DNA of 64,000 bases from Bacteroidota bacterium (GTDB lineage Bacteria > Bacteroidota > Bacteroidia > Chitinophagales > Chitinophagaceae). Under the pieces are notes generated by a model. It worked only from the letters and a program-made list of their open reading frames with translations. It made no database searches and was not told the origin of the DNA. Below, in pieces: positions 6,972 through 16,205 of this stretch. The position numbers and the translations under genes were made by a program. The stretch is from positions 91,372 to 155,371 of the forward strand of contig JAFDYF010000100.1 in assembly GCA_018267575.1 (NCBI GenBank), given 5' to 3'. The stretch's first letter is position 1. The number at the start of each line of letters is the position of its first letter.

Positions 6972-8897
6972 GTGGATACAAAATTTCATTTCAGTTTTAA
7001 TAATAAGCATGGATATGTTTTAGCAATCGATGACCTAGGTCATTTTAGCACTTATTTAAAAAATATGCTTATGGATACAGGAGTATTACCGGAAGTAGCG
7101 GTGCCGCAGGTCGATTATGATAATTCACATCAGCATCATCATGAAACCTTTTTGACAAAATACATTTTTAGTCAAGACCACAAAATGATCAGTAAGCAAT
7201 TTCTGATAACGGGAATTATTTGGGCCATATTGGGTGGGTTGATGTCTGTGTTGTTCCGGTTGCAGCTGGGTTTTCCGGAAACCACTTTTCCTTGGTTGGA
7301 GACTATTTTGGGTAAATGGGGCAAGGGTGGCCATATCAGTGTGCAGGCCTATTATGCATTGGTAACCATCCATGGTACGGTGCTTATATTTTTTGTGCTC
7401 ACGGCTGGTTTGAGCGGCACTTTTTCAAACCTGCTGATCCCTTTGCAGGTGGGTGCCCGTGATATGGCATCCCCCATGTTGAACATGCTCAGTTATTGGT
7501 TTTTCTTTGCTGCTAGCGTAGTCATGCTTTGTTCTTTTTTCTTAGAGAGCGGCCCGGCCAGTGGGGGATGGACGGCCTATCCGCCCCTGAGTGCATTAGG
7601 CGACGCCATGCCCGGCTCAAAATCAGGAATGGATTATTGGTTGGTCAGCCTCGCTCTATTTGTAGTGTCTTCATTGATGGGCAATCTCAATTATATTTCC
7701 ACGGTGTTGAACATGCGTACCAAGGGCATGAGCATGACACGTTTGCCACTAACGGTTTGGGGCTTTCTTTTTACTGCCATTATAGGCGCATTGTCATTTC
7801 CGGTTTTGCTTTCTGCTTTTATACTATTGCTTTTTGACAGACATGCCGGTACCAGTTTTTATCTATCTGATATTTTTATTGCCTCCACACAAAAAGCCTT
7901 GCCAAACCAGGGCGGCAGCCCCATACTTTACGAGCATCTTTTCTGGTTTCTTGGTCACCCAGAAGTATATATTGCCATCCTGCCGGTAATGGGCATGGTA
8001 TCCGAAATAATGAGCGTCAATTCCCGAAAGCCGATTTTCGGTTATACGGCCATGGTGGGTTCATTGTTCGCGATCATGGTTCTTTCATTTTTGGTATGGG
8101 CACATCATATGTTTGTATCGGGGATGAACCCTTTTCTTGGATCTGTTTTTGTGGTTACCACACTTTTGATTGCCGTACCATCTTCGGTCAAAGTGTTTAA
8201 TTGGCTCACTACTTTATGGAGGGGCAATATCCGGTTCACGCCTGCCATGTTGTTTTCGATTGGCTTCGTGAGTGTGTTTATCTCTGGAGGGCTTACCGGT
8301 ATTTTTTTGGGCAACTCCACTTTGGATATCCATTTGCATGATACCTATTTTATCATCGCCCATTTTCACTTGGTTATGGGCGTAGCCTCTATGTTTGGCA
8401 TGTTTGCTGGAATTTATCATTGGTATCCAAAAATGTTTGGACGTTTAATGAACAATACGATGGCGATGATCCATTTTTGGGTAACTTTTGTAGGGGCCTA
8501 TCTCATTTTTTGGCCCATGCATTACGAAGGTCTAGCGGGAATGCCAAGGCGTTATTATAGTTTTAGTAATTGGGAAAGTTTTAAACAGTTTGGCGACCTG
8601 AATAAATTTATAAGCACGGTTGTTATTATTGTATTCGCCACGCAAATGCTATTCTTGGTAAATTTCTTCTATTCTATCTGGAAAGGAAGAAAGCTAAGGA
8701 CCCGCAACCCTTGGCAGGCAAATACGTTGGAATGGACTACGCCCATCCATACTGGTCATGGCAATTGGCCTGGGGATATTCCCGAAGTGTACCGTTGGCC
8801 TTATGATTATAATAAAGATGGGAAAGATTTTATCCCCCAAACAACCAAGCTTGAATCCGATGAAGTACCGGAAAAGGAATTGGTTCATATAAAGTAA
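6972..8897 (+). CDS. Cytochrome c oxidase subunit I (aa3-type, CtaD-like)
   Basis: An inner-membrane haem-copper oxidase catalytic subunit of the A-type family. Visible ligands and channel residues are TIHG (low-spin haem His), GARDM (D-channel Asp), GHPEVY (CuB His, proton Glu, cross-linked Tyr), AHHMF (two CuB His), SSVKVFNW (K-channel Lys) and HDTYFIIAHFH (Mg site and both haem His). All key residues are intact, so a working proton-pumping oxidase core is expected. Oddly, no subunit II, III or haem-synthesis genes are adjacent; it closes the ric run instead. The open frame begins at a GTG (6972). ATGs at 7065 and 7071 would give a leader more typical of the family and are equally likely. 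Its stop codon overlaps the Rrf2 operator. Confidence 0.9.
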   Translation: MDTKFHFSFNNKHGYVLAIDDLGHFSTYLKNMLMDTGVLPEVAVPQVDYDNSHQHHHETFLTKYIFSQDHKMISKQFLITGIIWAILGGLMSVLFRLQLGFPETTFPWLETILGKWGKGGHISVQAYYALVTIHGTVLIFFVLTAGLSGTFSNLLIPLQVGARDMASPMLNMLSYWFFFAASVVMLCSFFLESGPASGGWTAYPPLSALGDAMPGSKSGMDYWLVSLALFVVSSLMGNLNYISTVLNMRTKGMSMTRLPLTVWGFLFTAIIGALSFPVLLSAFILLLFDRHAGTSFYLSDIFIASTQKALPNQGGSPILYEHLFWFLGHPEVYIAILPVMGMVSEIMSVNSRKPIFGYTAMVGSLFAIMVLSFLVWAHHMFVSGMNPFLGSVFVVTTLLIAVPSSVKVFNWLTTLWRGNIRFTPAMLFSIGFVSVFISGGLTGIFLGNSTLDIHLHDTYFIIAHFHLVMGVASMFGMFAGIYHWYPKMFGRLMNNTMAMIHFWVTFVGAYLIFWPMHYEGLAGMPRRYYSFSNWESFKQFGDLNKFISTVVIIVFATQMLFLVNFFYSIWKGRKLRTRNPWQANTLEWTTPIHTGHGNWPGDIPEVYRWPYDYNKDGKDFIPQTTKLESDEVPEKELVHIK

Positions 8898-8908
8898 CCA
8901 ACTACTTT
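8891..8908. promoter_or_regulatory. Probable operator upstream of the Rrf2 regulator gene
   Basis: AAAGTA (8891-8896), six bases, then TACTTT (8903-8908) repeats the half-sites and spacing of the ric palindrome core. The right flank also matches the ric right arm (ACTTTTATT-AT at 8904-8915 against 3111-3122). A TAnnTTTG-like box, TATATTTG, lies at 8926-8933. The site overlaps the stop codon of the oxidase gene. Confidence 0.55.
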
Positions 8909-9008
8909 TATTGATAAGGGATTGATATATTTGAGTCCTGTTTTGATGGGGTAACTCATCAATATAGACTGAATGGGGTTTCAAAACAAATCTATATAAA
9001 ACATCAAA

Positions 9009-9440
9009 ATGCTTAGTCTCTCTTGCAAGACAGCGATCAAGGCAGTTGTGTATCTGGCATCACAGCCAGCCGATAGTGCAAAGCCTAGTATTAAAGAAAT
9101 TGCTGGGTTCATTGATGCCAGCGAACATTCTGTTGGTAAGCTGTTGCAGGCATTGGTCAAGGGTGCTGTTATCAATAGCACTAAAGGTCCGAATGGTGGG
9201 TTTTATATCAATGAAAAACAAAAAGAACAACCCCTGATCAATGTGGTGAAAGAAATTGACGGGTTGGAAATTTTTAATGAATGTGGCTTGGGTTTTAGCA
9301 AATGCTCTGCCGCTCACCCATGCCCCATGCATCAGGATTATAAACCCGTTCGGGAGCTTTTCCGAAAGGTATGTAAACAAAAAAAAATCAGCGATCTCTG
9401 TGCTACCGTTAATGGCGGTTTGAGCTATTTGATCGGTTGA
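9009..9440 (+). CDS. Rrf2-family transcriptional regulator (NsrR/IscR-like, Fe-S sensing)
   Basis: A 143-residue winged-helix repressor of the Rrf2 family. The recognition-helix region is IKEIAGFIDASEHSVGKLLQAL (residues about 28-50), followed by the conserved wing TKGPNGGF. Three cysteines at 92, 99 and 105 match the cluster-ligand spacing of NsrR and IscR, so an Fe-S cluster that reacts with NO or oxygen is expected. It follows the oxidase gene on the same strand with its own operator-like site and promoter box, suggesting autoregulation. Control of the ric operon is inferred from the shared AAAGTA-N6-TACTTT motif. The gene ends immediately against the convergent membrane-protein gene with no spacer. 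Confidence 0.9.
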   Translation: MLSLSCKTAIKAVVYLASQPADSAKPSIKEIAGFIDASEHSVGKLLQALVKGAVINSTKGPNGGFYINEKQKEQPLINVVKEIDGLEIFNECGLGFSKCSAAHPCPMHQDYKPVRELFRKVCKQKKISDLCATVNGGLSYLIG

Positions 9441-9878
9441 TTATATCACCGCTTTCAAGAATTTTTTGTTGTGGTACAAAACAGGGATGCCCAAAAATGC
9501 GCAAATGCCCAAAATAATAATATAACCGGTTAGCAAACCACTAAATCCGGATGCCAACAAACCGCCAGGGGTGAACGGGGTTTGGTTGTCTTTCCATAAT
9601 GCCAATACGGTCAACAACAGGAATAAAACAATATATGCAGCTTCTCCCGTGCGTCCCATCTTATGGAAAAAATAATAGACCACACCAAATACAAATAGAA
9701 TGAGGTTGCAGCCAAAAATGGTGGCTGGCCAATTGATAAGAATGACATACTGGTCAAAACCGGTAATACCCCTGTAAATAATGGAGTATACCAAACAGAT
9801 AAGGGTGGCACATATACCTAAGAAAAGTCCTGTTAAGATGGCTTTAGAAAAGTCGGTACCAAATTCTTCGTTTTGCAT
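9441..9878 (-). CDS. Small membrane protein of unknown function
   Basis: A protein of about 145 residues with four predicted transmembrane helices (AILTGLFLGICATLICLVYS, INWPATIFGCNLILFVFGVV, AAYIVLFLLLTVLALW and the C-terminal GYIIILGICAFLGIPVLY). I do not recognise a family. The open frame extends upstream to 9935, which would overlap the CLC gene by 25 bp. The ATG at 9878 gives the more natural beginning MQNEEFGTDFSKAI and a 32-bp gap, so I chose it. It is probably co-transcribed with the CLC gene, so a role linked to anion transport or the same stress is possible but only an inference. Confidence 0.7.
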   Translation of the reverse strand: MQNEEFGTDFSKAILTGLFLGICATLICLVYSIIYRGITGFDQYVILINWPATIFGCNLILFVFGVVYYFFHKMGRTGEAAYIVLFLLLTVLALWKDNQTPFTPGGLLASGFSGLLTGYIIILGICAFLGIPVLYHNKKFLKAVI

Positions 9879-9910
9879 AAAATTGTTTTTTTTAAGTTTT
9901 AAATAATCGG

Positions 9911-11659
9911 TTACATTTTTACTTTTTTTATCCATTTTCTTCCTCTCACCATAATCCTTTTAGTGTGGCCAGGGGAATGATATCGATGTTGTTGTTGTTT
10001 ATTTTGGCTATAATATTTAAGAATCGAAAAAGCGGTAACCATGCCAACTGCTTTATGGTTCTGGCGATTGTCCAAAACCAGTAAAGCCTCTTTATTAAAC
10101 TTGCCTATCAGTTCCGCTGCTTTACCTGCATCATCGTTCATATAAACAAAAGGGTTGTCTTGTATTTCTTTGGTTGCCGGTTCCAATAGTTTGGCCACAG
10201 TGGTTGTTTGTAAGGGGTCGGGTTCAAAGGAGTCGGGTGTCCGTACACCACGACGGTTTATCTTTTCCGTCATGATGCTTCCATCTTTAAGTAAGAAAAA
10301 GGAAACAAAATACGCGGCGGCACATGCACCCATCAAAGGCAATAACCCATTCATTTGCCCCGTAGTTTCCACGGCGAAAATAACAGAGGTGAGAAAAGCC
10401 CTGGAAGCCCCAGCAAACATGGCTGCCATGCCGATCAAAGCGGTAGTAGCGATATCGATTTCGAGGGAAGGGAACAAATGCAGACAAGCCATGCCCAATA
10501 AAACACCCAAGCTTCCGCCGATGGTAAACAAGGGAGCCAAAGTGCCGCCGGATGTACCGCTGCCCAGTGCAACAACCCAAGAAATATATTTTAAGAAGCA
10601 GAGCGAGAGCAACAATGCCAATGGTACCGACCCAGTCAAGAGGGTTCGGATATTGTCGTAACCAACACCCATGGTCAATGGTGCATAATATCCAACAATG
10701 CCCACCAAAACGGCGCCCAATGCGGGCCACCACATCCAATGGATGGGCAATTTTTCAAAAAGGTCCTCTACCGCATATACCGATTTTGATACTAAAGAGG
10801 CTATTACCCCAATCAATAATCCCAAAAAAACATATACCAGTAAGGCCTCATTGCTTGGCACTGGTATGGCTGGCATAGCAAATACAGGTTGCTTACCGAA
10901 AATAAGGATATGCATGCCCGCACCTGTGATGCAAGCCAGTGTTACCGGGATGATGGAGCGTGGGGAGAACTCAAACAAGAGTAGTTCGATGGCCAAGAAA
11001 ACCGCGGCCAATGGCGAACCAAAAATAGCCGACATGCCGGCACATGCACCTGCCGTGAGTATGATTTTGCGCTCGGATGCCGAGATGTGCATCCATTGTC
11101 CTGTAAGCGAACCAAATGCCCCACCGGTTGCGATGATGGGACCTTCCGCACCAAAAGGCCCTCCAGTGCCAATGGCGATGGCTGATGACAGAGGTTTTAA
11201 AAAGGTGATAATAGGAGGTATCCGGCTTTCGTCCACAATTATTTTTTCCATCGCTTCTGGTATGCCATGGCCACGAATGCCCTTGGAACCAAAGCGGGCC
11301 ATCAGACCTACCAACAAACTGCCGATTACCGGAATTATCACAACCCACCAACCTAAATGGTTAGCAGCAGTAGAGGTATTGCTAAAGGACCATTTGCCAT
11401 AAAAAGCAATATTGGTGATCAGGTCGATGAGCATGACCAGCCATTTTGCTATCAAGCCAATTACCAATGCATTTATTACGGCTTGTATACTTAAATAAAG
11501 GACACGTTTATCTATTGTTTTTGATCGGGTTTCCTCGGTCTTTTCATCAGGCATATTTAAGGATGGCGATACGGGGATACTTTTGTCTTTTGACTGCATG
11601 CTTTTTTTTCTGTATTTTCTCAGGCTTAAAAATGACAACCACTGTTTCAAACGTTTCAA
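9911..11659 (-). CDS. CLC-family chloride channel/transporter with C-terminal CBS-like region
   Basis: A 582-residue inner-membrane CLC protein. The selectivity loops are GHGIPEAM, GAEGPI (external gating Glu present) and GSGTSGGTLAP. The internal proton glutamate of CLC exchangers (the second Glu of IIEE in E. coli ClC-ec1) aligns with Leu in LAIELLLFE, and the central-anion Tyr region (KDGSIMTEKI) lacks the Tyr. After the membrane domain, residues about 480-550 look like a single CBS-type module (NPFVYMNDDAGKAAEL ... AVGMVTAFSILKYY), then a basic tail. It likely moves chloride or another anion; the missing proton glutamate suggests channel-like rather than 2:1 exchange behaviour, which needs measurement. 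It is divergent from the FNR-like regulator. Confidence 0.88.
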   Translation of the reverse strand: MKRLKQWLSFLSLRKYRKKSMQSKDKSIPVSPSLNMPDEKTEETRSKTIDKRVLYLSIQAVINALVIGLIAKWLVMLIDLITNIAFYGKWSFSNTSTAANHLGWWVVIIPVIGSLLVGLMARFGSKGIRGHGIPEAMEKIIVDESRIPPIITFLKPLSSAIAIGTGGPFGAEGPIIATGGAFGSLTGQWMHISASERKIILTAGACAGMSAIFGSPLAAVFLAIELLLFEFSPRSIIPVTLACITGAGMHILIFGKQPVFAMPAIPVPSNEALLVYVFLGLLIGVIASLVSKSVYAVEDLFEKLPIHWMWWPALGAVLVGIVGYYAPLTMGVGYDNIRTLLTGSVPLALLLSLCFLKYISWVVALGSGTSGGTLAPLFTIGGSLGVLLGMACLHLFPSLEIDIATTALIGMAAMFAGASRAFLTSVIFAVETTGQMNGLLPLMGACAAAYFVSFFLLKDGSIMTEKINRRGVRTPDSFEPDPLQTTTVAKLLEPATKEIQDNPFVYMNDDAGKAAELIGKFNKEALLVLDNRQNHKAVGMVTAFSILKYYSQNKQQQHRYHSPGHTKRIMVRGRKWIKKVKM

Positions 11660-11855
11660 GAATATTTTGAAAACACTTCATAAAACTGGATAAGCCAGTT
11701 GTTCTGCTTATCAAAAGCTGAACAGGTTTCTATGAGTTGGTTCATTAATTTTTAAGTAGAGATATTATGATTTTGATACAAAAGTATTAAATAAACAATA
11801 TTTAAATTAATTTTGTTGTTAAAATATATTACTAAATATTAAACAGGCAATATTT

Positions 11856-12533
11856 GTGAAACAAAGTTCTTGCGATGTATCTAGTTGTTTTCTATGTCGT
11901 AACAGCATAAATGAGTGGAAAGAAGTGATAGCCCAAAAAAAAGAAACGCTTTTCTATAAAAAAGGGGAGCGCATATTTTCCGAGGGTGGAAAAGTAGCGG
12001 GTGTTTATTTCCTTTTTGCAGGAGCTGTAAAAATCCATAAACAATGGAAGGAGGATAAAGAACTGATCCTTCGTTTTGTTGCGGCTGGCGATATCATGGG
12101 GCATCGTGGTTTGGGTGCGGCACAGGTATATCCCGTATCAGCTACTGCATTGGTTGATACGAAAGCTTGTTTTATTACGAATGATTTTTTGGAAGCTAGT
12201 TTACGCACCAATCAGGGATTTACACATATGTTGATGCAATTTTATGCTGATGAACTGCAGAAAGCAGAAACGCGGATGCATAACCGGGCTTCCTGGGAGG
12301 CCAAAGCGAGGATTGCCCATAGCCTGCTGGAACTAGATACCCTTTTTGGCCGCGATGCCGAAAATTATATTGCAGTGCCTATTTCGCGGCAGGATATTGC
12401 TTCTTATGCAGGCACCACTTATGAAACAGTATTTAAAGTTTTGAAAGAACTGGGGCAAGATGGCCTTATTGGCACTTCTGCAAAAAGTATCCGATTGGAA
12501 GATCCGGAAAAATTAAAATCAATCATTGAATGA
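11856..12533 (+). CDS. Crp/Fnr-family regulator with FNR-like cysteines
   Basis: A 225-residue regulator with an N-terminal cyclic-nucleotide-binding-type barrel (residues about 30-120) and a C-terminal helix-turn-helix (SRQDIASYAGTTYETVFKVLKEL, about 172-195). Cysteines at 6, 11 and 14 plus one at 105 mirror the three N-terminal plus one central cysteine of FNR, so a 4Fe-4S oxygen/NO sensor is plausible. The start is GTG at 11856; an ATG start would delete the cysteine cluster. It overlaps the open frame of the next gene. Placed next to ric and oxidase genes it is a second candidate regulator of that block. The AT-rich 11660-11855 spacer holds a lone AAAAGTA half-site. Confidence 0.87.
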   Translation: MKQSSCDVSSCFLCRNSINEWKEVIAQKKETLFYKKGERIFSEGGKVAGVYFLFAGAVKIHKQWKEDKELILRFVAAGDIMGHRGLGAAQVYPVSATALVDTKACFITNDFLEASLRTNQGFTHMLMQFYADELQKAETRMHNRASWEAKARIAHSLLELDTLFGRDAENYIAVPISRQDIASYAGTTYETVFKVLKELGQDGLIGTSAKSIRLEDPEKLKSIIE

Positions 12534-12546
12534 AAATATATTGGTT

Positions 12547-12981
12547 ATGGAATACTTTAAAGATTTGGACGAAAACGAACGGAACGCTTTATTGAAATAC
12601 CCTGCCTATATCAGCTTACTTGCTTCCAGCAATCAGGAAGGGCTGGATGAAAAAGAAAAAAAAGTAGCGCTCAAGCTCTCGCATATAAAAACATTTTCTT
12701 GCGAAGCCAAATTGGTGCCTTTTTATAAAGAAGCAGAAAAATGCTTTGAGGCAGAAATAGATCGGTTGAACAAAGAACTTCCCAAAGATAGGCATGTGCG
12801 AACCGCCATCATTACCAAAGAATTGGGGAAGCTGGACGTAATACTAAAAAAACTAGGTGGCGAATATGCGAGTGCATTGCATAAAAGTATGCGCATTTAT
12901 AAAGATCAGGTAAGCAGGGCACATCAAAATGTGTTGGAATATTTTATTTTCCCGATGCCTATTCCCGGGATTACGGATTAA
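12547..12981 (+). CDS. Conserved-looking protein of unknown function
   Basis: A soluble protein of about 144 residues, lysine and glutamate rich and mainly helical (LDEKEKKVALKLSHIKTF, FYKEAEKCFEAEIDRLNKEL, AIITKELGKLDVILKKLG). It has no signal peptide or membrane segment, and I do not recognise the family. A TTG at 12526 could extend it by seven residues into the regulator gene; the ATG at 12547 looks more natural. Its tight coupling to the FNR-like regulator suggests a shared transcript and a role in the same response, possibly as a partner protein. Confidence 0.68.
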   Translation: MEYFKDLDENERNALLKYPAYISLLASSNQEGLDEKEKKVALKLSHIKTFSCEAKLVPFYKEAEKCFEAEIDRLNKELPKDRHVRTAIITKELGKLDVILKKLGGEYASALHKSMRIYKDQVSRAHQNVLEYFIFPMPIPGITD

Positions 12982-12998
12982 ACCTGTACATCCATTGT

Positions 12999-15900
12999 TC
13001 AGGAAACACTGTTGGTAAAATTCCCTTTCTCAAATATCAGGTCAATGGAGGTTCCATTGCCTTTGGGAACATGGCCAATTTTAAGTTTGATGTGCAAAAG
13101 CTTGCACAGGTCTTTGATCACCATCAGTCCCAATCCGGATTTTTCTGCTACAAAATTATAGTTGTCATGGCTAGGTGATAATAAATGGTTTACAAAATTC
13201 ATATCAATGCCCTTGCCCGTGTCGGATATATTTAAGGTCAGTTGCTCTTTGCTTTCGATTGCAGAAATGCTGATCTCTCCCGAACTGGTGAATTTGTTGG
13301 CATTGTCGATCAGGTTACGGATCATAATGCTTACCATCTCTTTATTGGAATGGATGGTGATGCCGGCAGCAATATGCACTACTATTTTATTTTCCTTATC
13401 AGCAATCAGGTAATCATAATAGTTAGTAATTTCCATCACCAGTTCCAATAGATTGAACCATTGGCGGTAGGGACCTTGTACCATATGCTTCGTTTTTGCC
13501 CACATCACAAAAGTCTCGGTGAACCGGTCTAGGTCTTTAATGGCTGATCTGGATTTGTTTGAAAGGTCGGAAAGAGAAGCGTTGTCGTATTTTTCAACAC
13601 CCTTATGCAACTGTTCCGAAACCAAGGTTAAGAACCGGAGTGGGGATCGGATATCATGCGCCAATATAGACGATATGACTTCGTTTAATTGGTTACTCTT
13701 CAATAGTTCGTTGTGGGAGCTATCCAAGTCGGCCACTGTTTTTTCAAGTTGGTTAACACTATCTGATAGGGCTTCGGTCCGGTTAGCGACTTTCTCTGTG
13801 AGCTGTTTATTGATATTTTTTAGGTGCCTGCCCCTGAAATATAAAATCAAATAAATGAGCCCGGCTAATAGCAATGTGCACAAACCCCAAAACCATAATT
13901 CCTCATAATATTTTTTTTGTATGGAGAAATGGATTATTATATCTGAACTGATTTTACCTTCAATATCAAAATGGTTCCTAATTTTTAAAACATGGTTCCC
14001 CCCTGAAAGGTCAAGCAGGTCAATCCTTTTTTCATTGGTTTGTGGATAGGTCCAAATAGTATCATCGTCCAATTGGTAAGACAGCCCCATCACACTGGGG
14101 TATTCCCATTGTGCAATATTGAGGTAAAAGCGTAAGAAGCGCTCGTTTGAATTAAAGGATAGTCCTTGTTCAAAATTTAATGTTCTGGTTGAGCTTTTGA
14201 TTTTTTCGATATAAATCGGGTATCGTGTTGGGGGTAGGATGGAGTTGCTGTTCAGTCTTACCAGCCCATTGATCGAAGGGAGTAATACATCACCATTGGG
14301 TAATCTGTTGTAGGAGGGGTTGCTGCCACCATTGAATTCATTACTCGCCAAGCCGTTTTCCTTGTTGAAGTAATAATAATAAAGTTGTTTGGTGGAATCC
14401 TTGCTTGTTTCCAACAGGTTTTTTCTGCTTAGGTAGAAAAGGCCATTATTGGTAGGTATCAGAAAATTGTCTTTTTCGTCCTCGATAATATAATGGCTAA
14501 AAAGTAAAAAGTTATTTGCGTCTGCTTTGCAGTGGTATAATTTTTTTTTGTTGAGGTCATAAACAAAAATGCCATCCCCATAGGTGCTGATCCATAAATT
14601 ATTTTCTTGGTCAACGTACAGGTCTCTCAGGCTTGGGCTTTTAAAAGAGCAGATGGGGATGAATTTTTTCTTTGATTCATCAATAACCCAAATATTCTTG
14701 TTATCATGAACCCAAAGCATTTTTTTTAGCCTTTTTATAAATATCAGTTTGCTTTTCGTTTCATTTTGGGCGAATGGTTTGAATTGATTGTCTTCCAAAT
14801 ATCCAAGCCCTCCGGTACGATTGCCCAGCCATATTTTATCGGCTACAGAATCGTATTGGCAGGTGGTAACCTCAAAAAATATGGGGGACAAATTTTTCAA
14901 GGAACCTGACTCTAGGGCAAGCCTTTGTAAATAATAACCCCAAGCGCTATAAATCGTATCGCGATGAAGAATATTCGTAGCTGTGCGAACCCGTTTTGTT
15001 AAGGAAAGCTGGAAATGACCGTCTCTCAAATCCAGTATGATGCCTGTATTGGTGAACACATGGTTGGGGTCGAGCATGGAACAGGAATACAAATTATCCA
15101 AGCTTTGGTCTCTGTTGGTTTGCGAGTATTGGGGGATGAGTGCTTTATTGCCAACAAAAAGGCTGAGGTCCTCTGTTTGATAGGTTTTCGCCAGGTTTTG
15201 TTTATACATGTACAAACCTTGTTCCAAGCTGCCTACCAAGATGATTTTTTGGTAGGCAAGCCTGTAAATAGTTATGATATTTTGAGGCAGGTTGGGTAGC
15301 TCGCACAAAAAATCGAGATGATTGGTTGGGTCTTCATCCGCCATAACATATAGACGGTTTTTGTGTACTATATAAGTTTCTTGATTGAACTCGGAATAAT
15401 ATACAAAAATCCTTTCCCCCTTGGCCAGTTTTAAATCGATACGGCTTGTTTCAACAATATGTTTTTCCAGATTGATATTATAAAGTCGGCCATAGTCCGA
15501 AAGCAACTCTATTTTCTTCTCGGTTATTTTTAAAATTTTAAAATATTCGGTTGGTTCCGATTTTAGGTGTAGTGCAAATGGATGGTTTCCAGTGACCACA
15601 ATACTGTCCTTAGTTTGGTATATAAAAGTGGAATCGCTGATGAAATAAAAAGCCAACACGGTGGAATCAAAGGAATATTTTTCTTGAAATCCGGGGTTTT
15701 GTTTTAAAAATATTTTGGAGGGGATTTTGAACAATAACCTCGTATCGGGCACCTTGCTCAGTTTCAAATTTTTATTTATCAATAAACCATCTTTTACCAA
15801 TTCCAGCACGGCTCCATTTTTATCCATCACCACTATTTTGCCATCGGTATTTTTGTAAATACCGTAGATGCGGGGAGTGGTCAATCCGGGTTGGTTTGAC

Positions 15901-16145
15901 TGGTTGAACTGTTTTATATTGTTCCCATTATACCTCACCAGTCCGCCATCGGTACCGATCCATAAAAACCCGGTAGATTGGTCGAAATATAAACTGTGGA
16001 CGGTATTTTGGGGAAGGCCATTTTCGCTATTCAATATTTTAAAAAGCGACCAGGTGTCCTCTTTTTGTGCAATGGAAGGAAGACTGCCGAACAATAGGAT
16101 AAGCAGTAAAAAATCATATAGGATAAAATGATGCTTTTCTTGCAA
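12999..16145 (-). CDS. Sensor histidine kinase with periplasmic propeller and Y_Y_Y domain
   Basis: A 1048-residue membrane kinase. A signal peptide (1-26) is followed by a periplasmic two-component propeller region to about residue 640, with repeats such as LWIGTDGGLVRYNG, IWLGNRTGGLGYL and LWISTYGDGIFVYD. A Y_Y_Y-type domain (about 690-755), one transmembrane helix (about 760-782) and a coiled coil come next. The kinase core has the phospho-acceptor His near 830 (SILAHDIRSP), an N box near 945 (RNLIDNANKF) and G boxes (DTGKGID, GLGL) near 975-1006. Unlike hybrid systems it has no receiver or AraC domain. The likely partner is the LuxR-type regulator immediately upstream on the same strand. 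The ligand is unknown; sugars or polysaccharide fragments are typical for this architecture. Confidence 0.9.
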   Translation of the reverse strand: MQEKHHFILYDFLLLILLFGSLPSIAQKEDTWSLFKILNSENGLPQNTVHSLYFDQSTGFLWIGTDGGLVRYNGNNIKQFNQSNQPGLTTPRIYGIYKNTDGKIVVMDKNGAVLELVKDGLLINKNLKLSKVPDTRLLFKIPSKIFLKQNPGFQEKYSFDSTVLAFYFISDSTFIYQTKDSIVVTGNHPFALHLKSEPTEYFKILKITEKKIELLSDYGRLYNINLEKHIVETSRIDLKLAKGERIFVYYSEFNQETYIVHKNRLYVMADEDPTNHLDFLCELPNLPQNIITIYRLAYQKIILVGSLEQGLYMYKQNLAKTYQTEDLSLFVGNKALIPQYSQTNRDQSLDNLYSCSMLDPNHVFTNTGIILDLRDGHFQLSLTKRVRTATNILHRDTIYSAWGYYLQRLALESGSLKNLSPIFFEVTTCQYDSVADKIWLGNRTGGLGYLEDNQFKPFAQNETKSKLIFIKRLKKMLWVHDNKNIWVIDESKKKFIPICSFKSPSLRDLYVDQENNLWISTYGDGIFVYDLNKKKLYHCKADANNFLLFSHYIIEDEKDNFLIPTNNGLFYLSRKNLLETSKDSTKQLYYYYFNKENGLASNEFNGGSNPSYNRLPNGDVLLPSINGLVRLNSNSILPPTRYPIYIEKIKSSTRTLNFEQGLSFNSNERFLRFYLNIAQWEYPSVMGLSYQLDDDTIWTYPQTNEKRIDLLDLSGGNHVLKIRNHFDIEGKISSDIIIHFSIQKKYYEELWFWGLCTLLLAGLIYLILYFRGRHLKNINKQLTEKVANRTEALSDSVNQLEKTVADLDSSHNELLKSNQLNEVISSILAHDIRSPLRFLTLVSEQLHKGVEKYDNASLSDLSNKSRSAIKDLDRFTETFVMWAKTKHMVQGPYRQWFNLLELVMEITNYYDYLIADKENKIVVHIAAGITIHSNKEMVSIMIRNLIDNANKFTSSGEISISAIESKEQLTLNISDTGKGIDMNFVNHLLSPSHDNYNFVAEKSGLGLMVIKDLCKLLHIKLKIGHVPKGNGTSIDLIFEKGNFTNSVS

Positions 16146-16205
16146 GGTTTTTGTTGAGTTGATTCGAAGGATGAGGTTATTAATTTAATAAAGAGTTATT
16201 GTATT

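Noticed and set aside
7030..7043. Perfect 14-bp palindrome ATGACCTAGGTCAT inside or just before the oxidase gene
   Set aside because: Palindromes of this length are expected a few times by chance in 64 kb, and it is not repeated at another promoter here.
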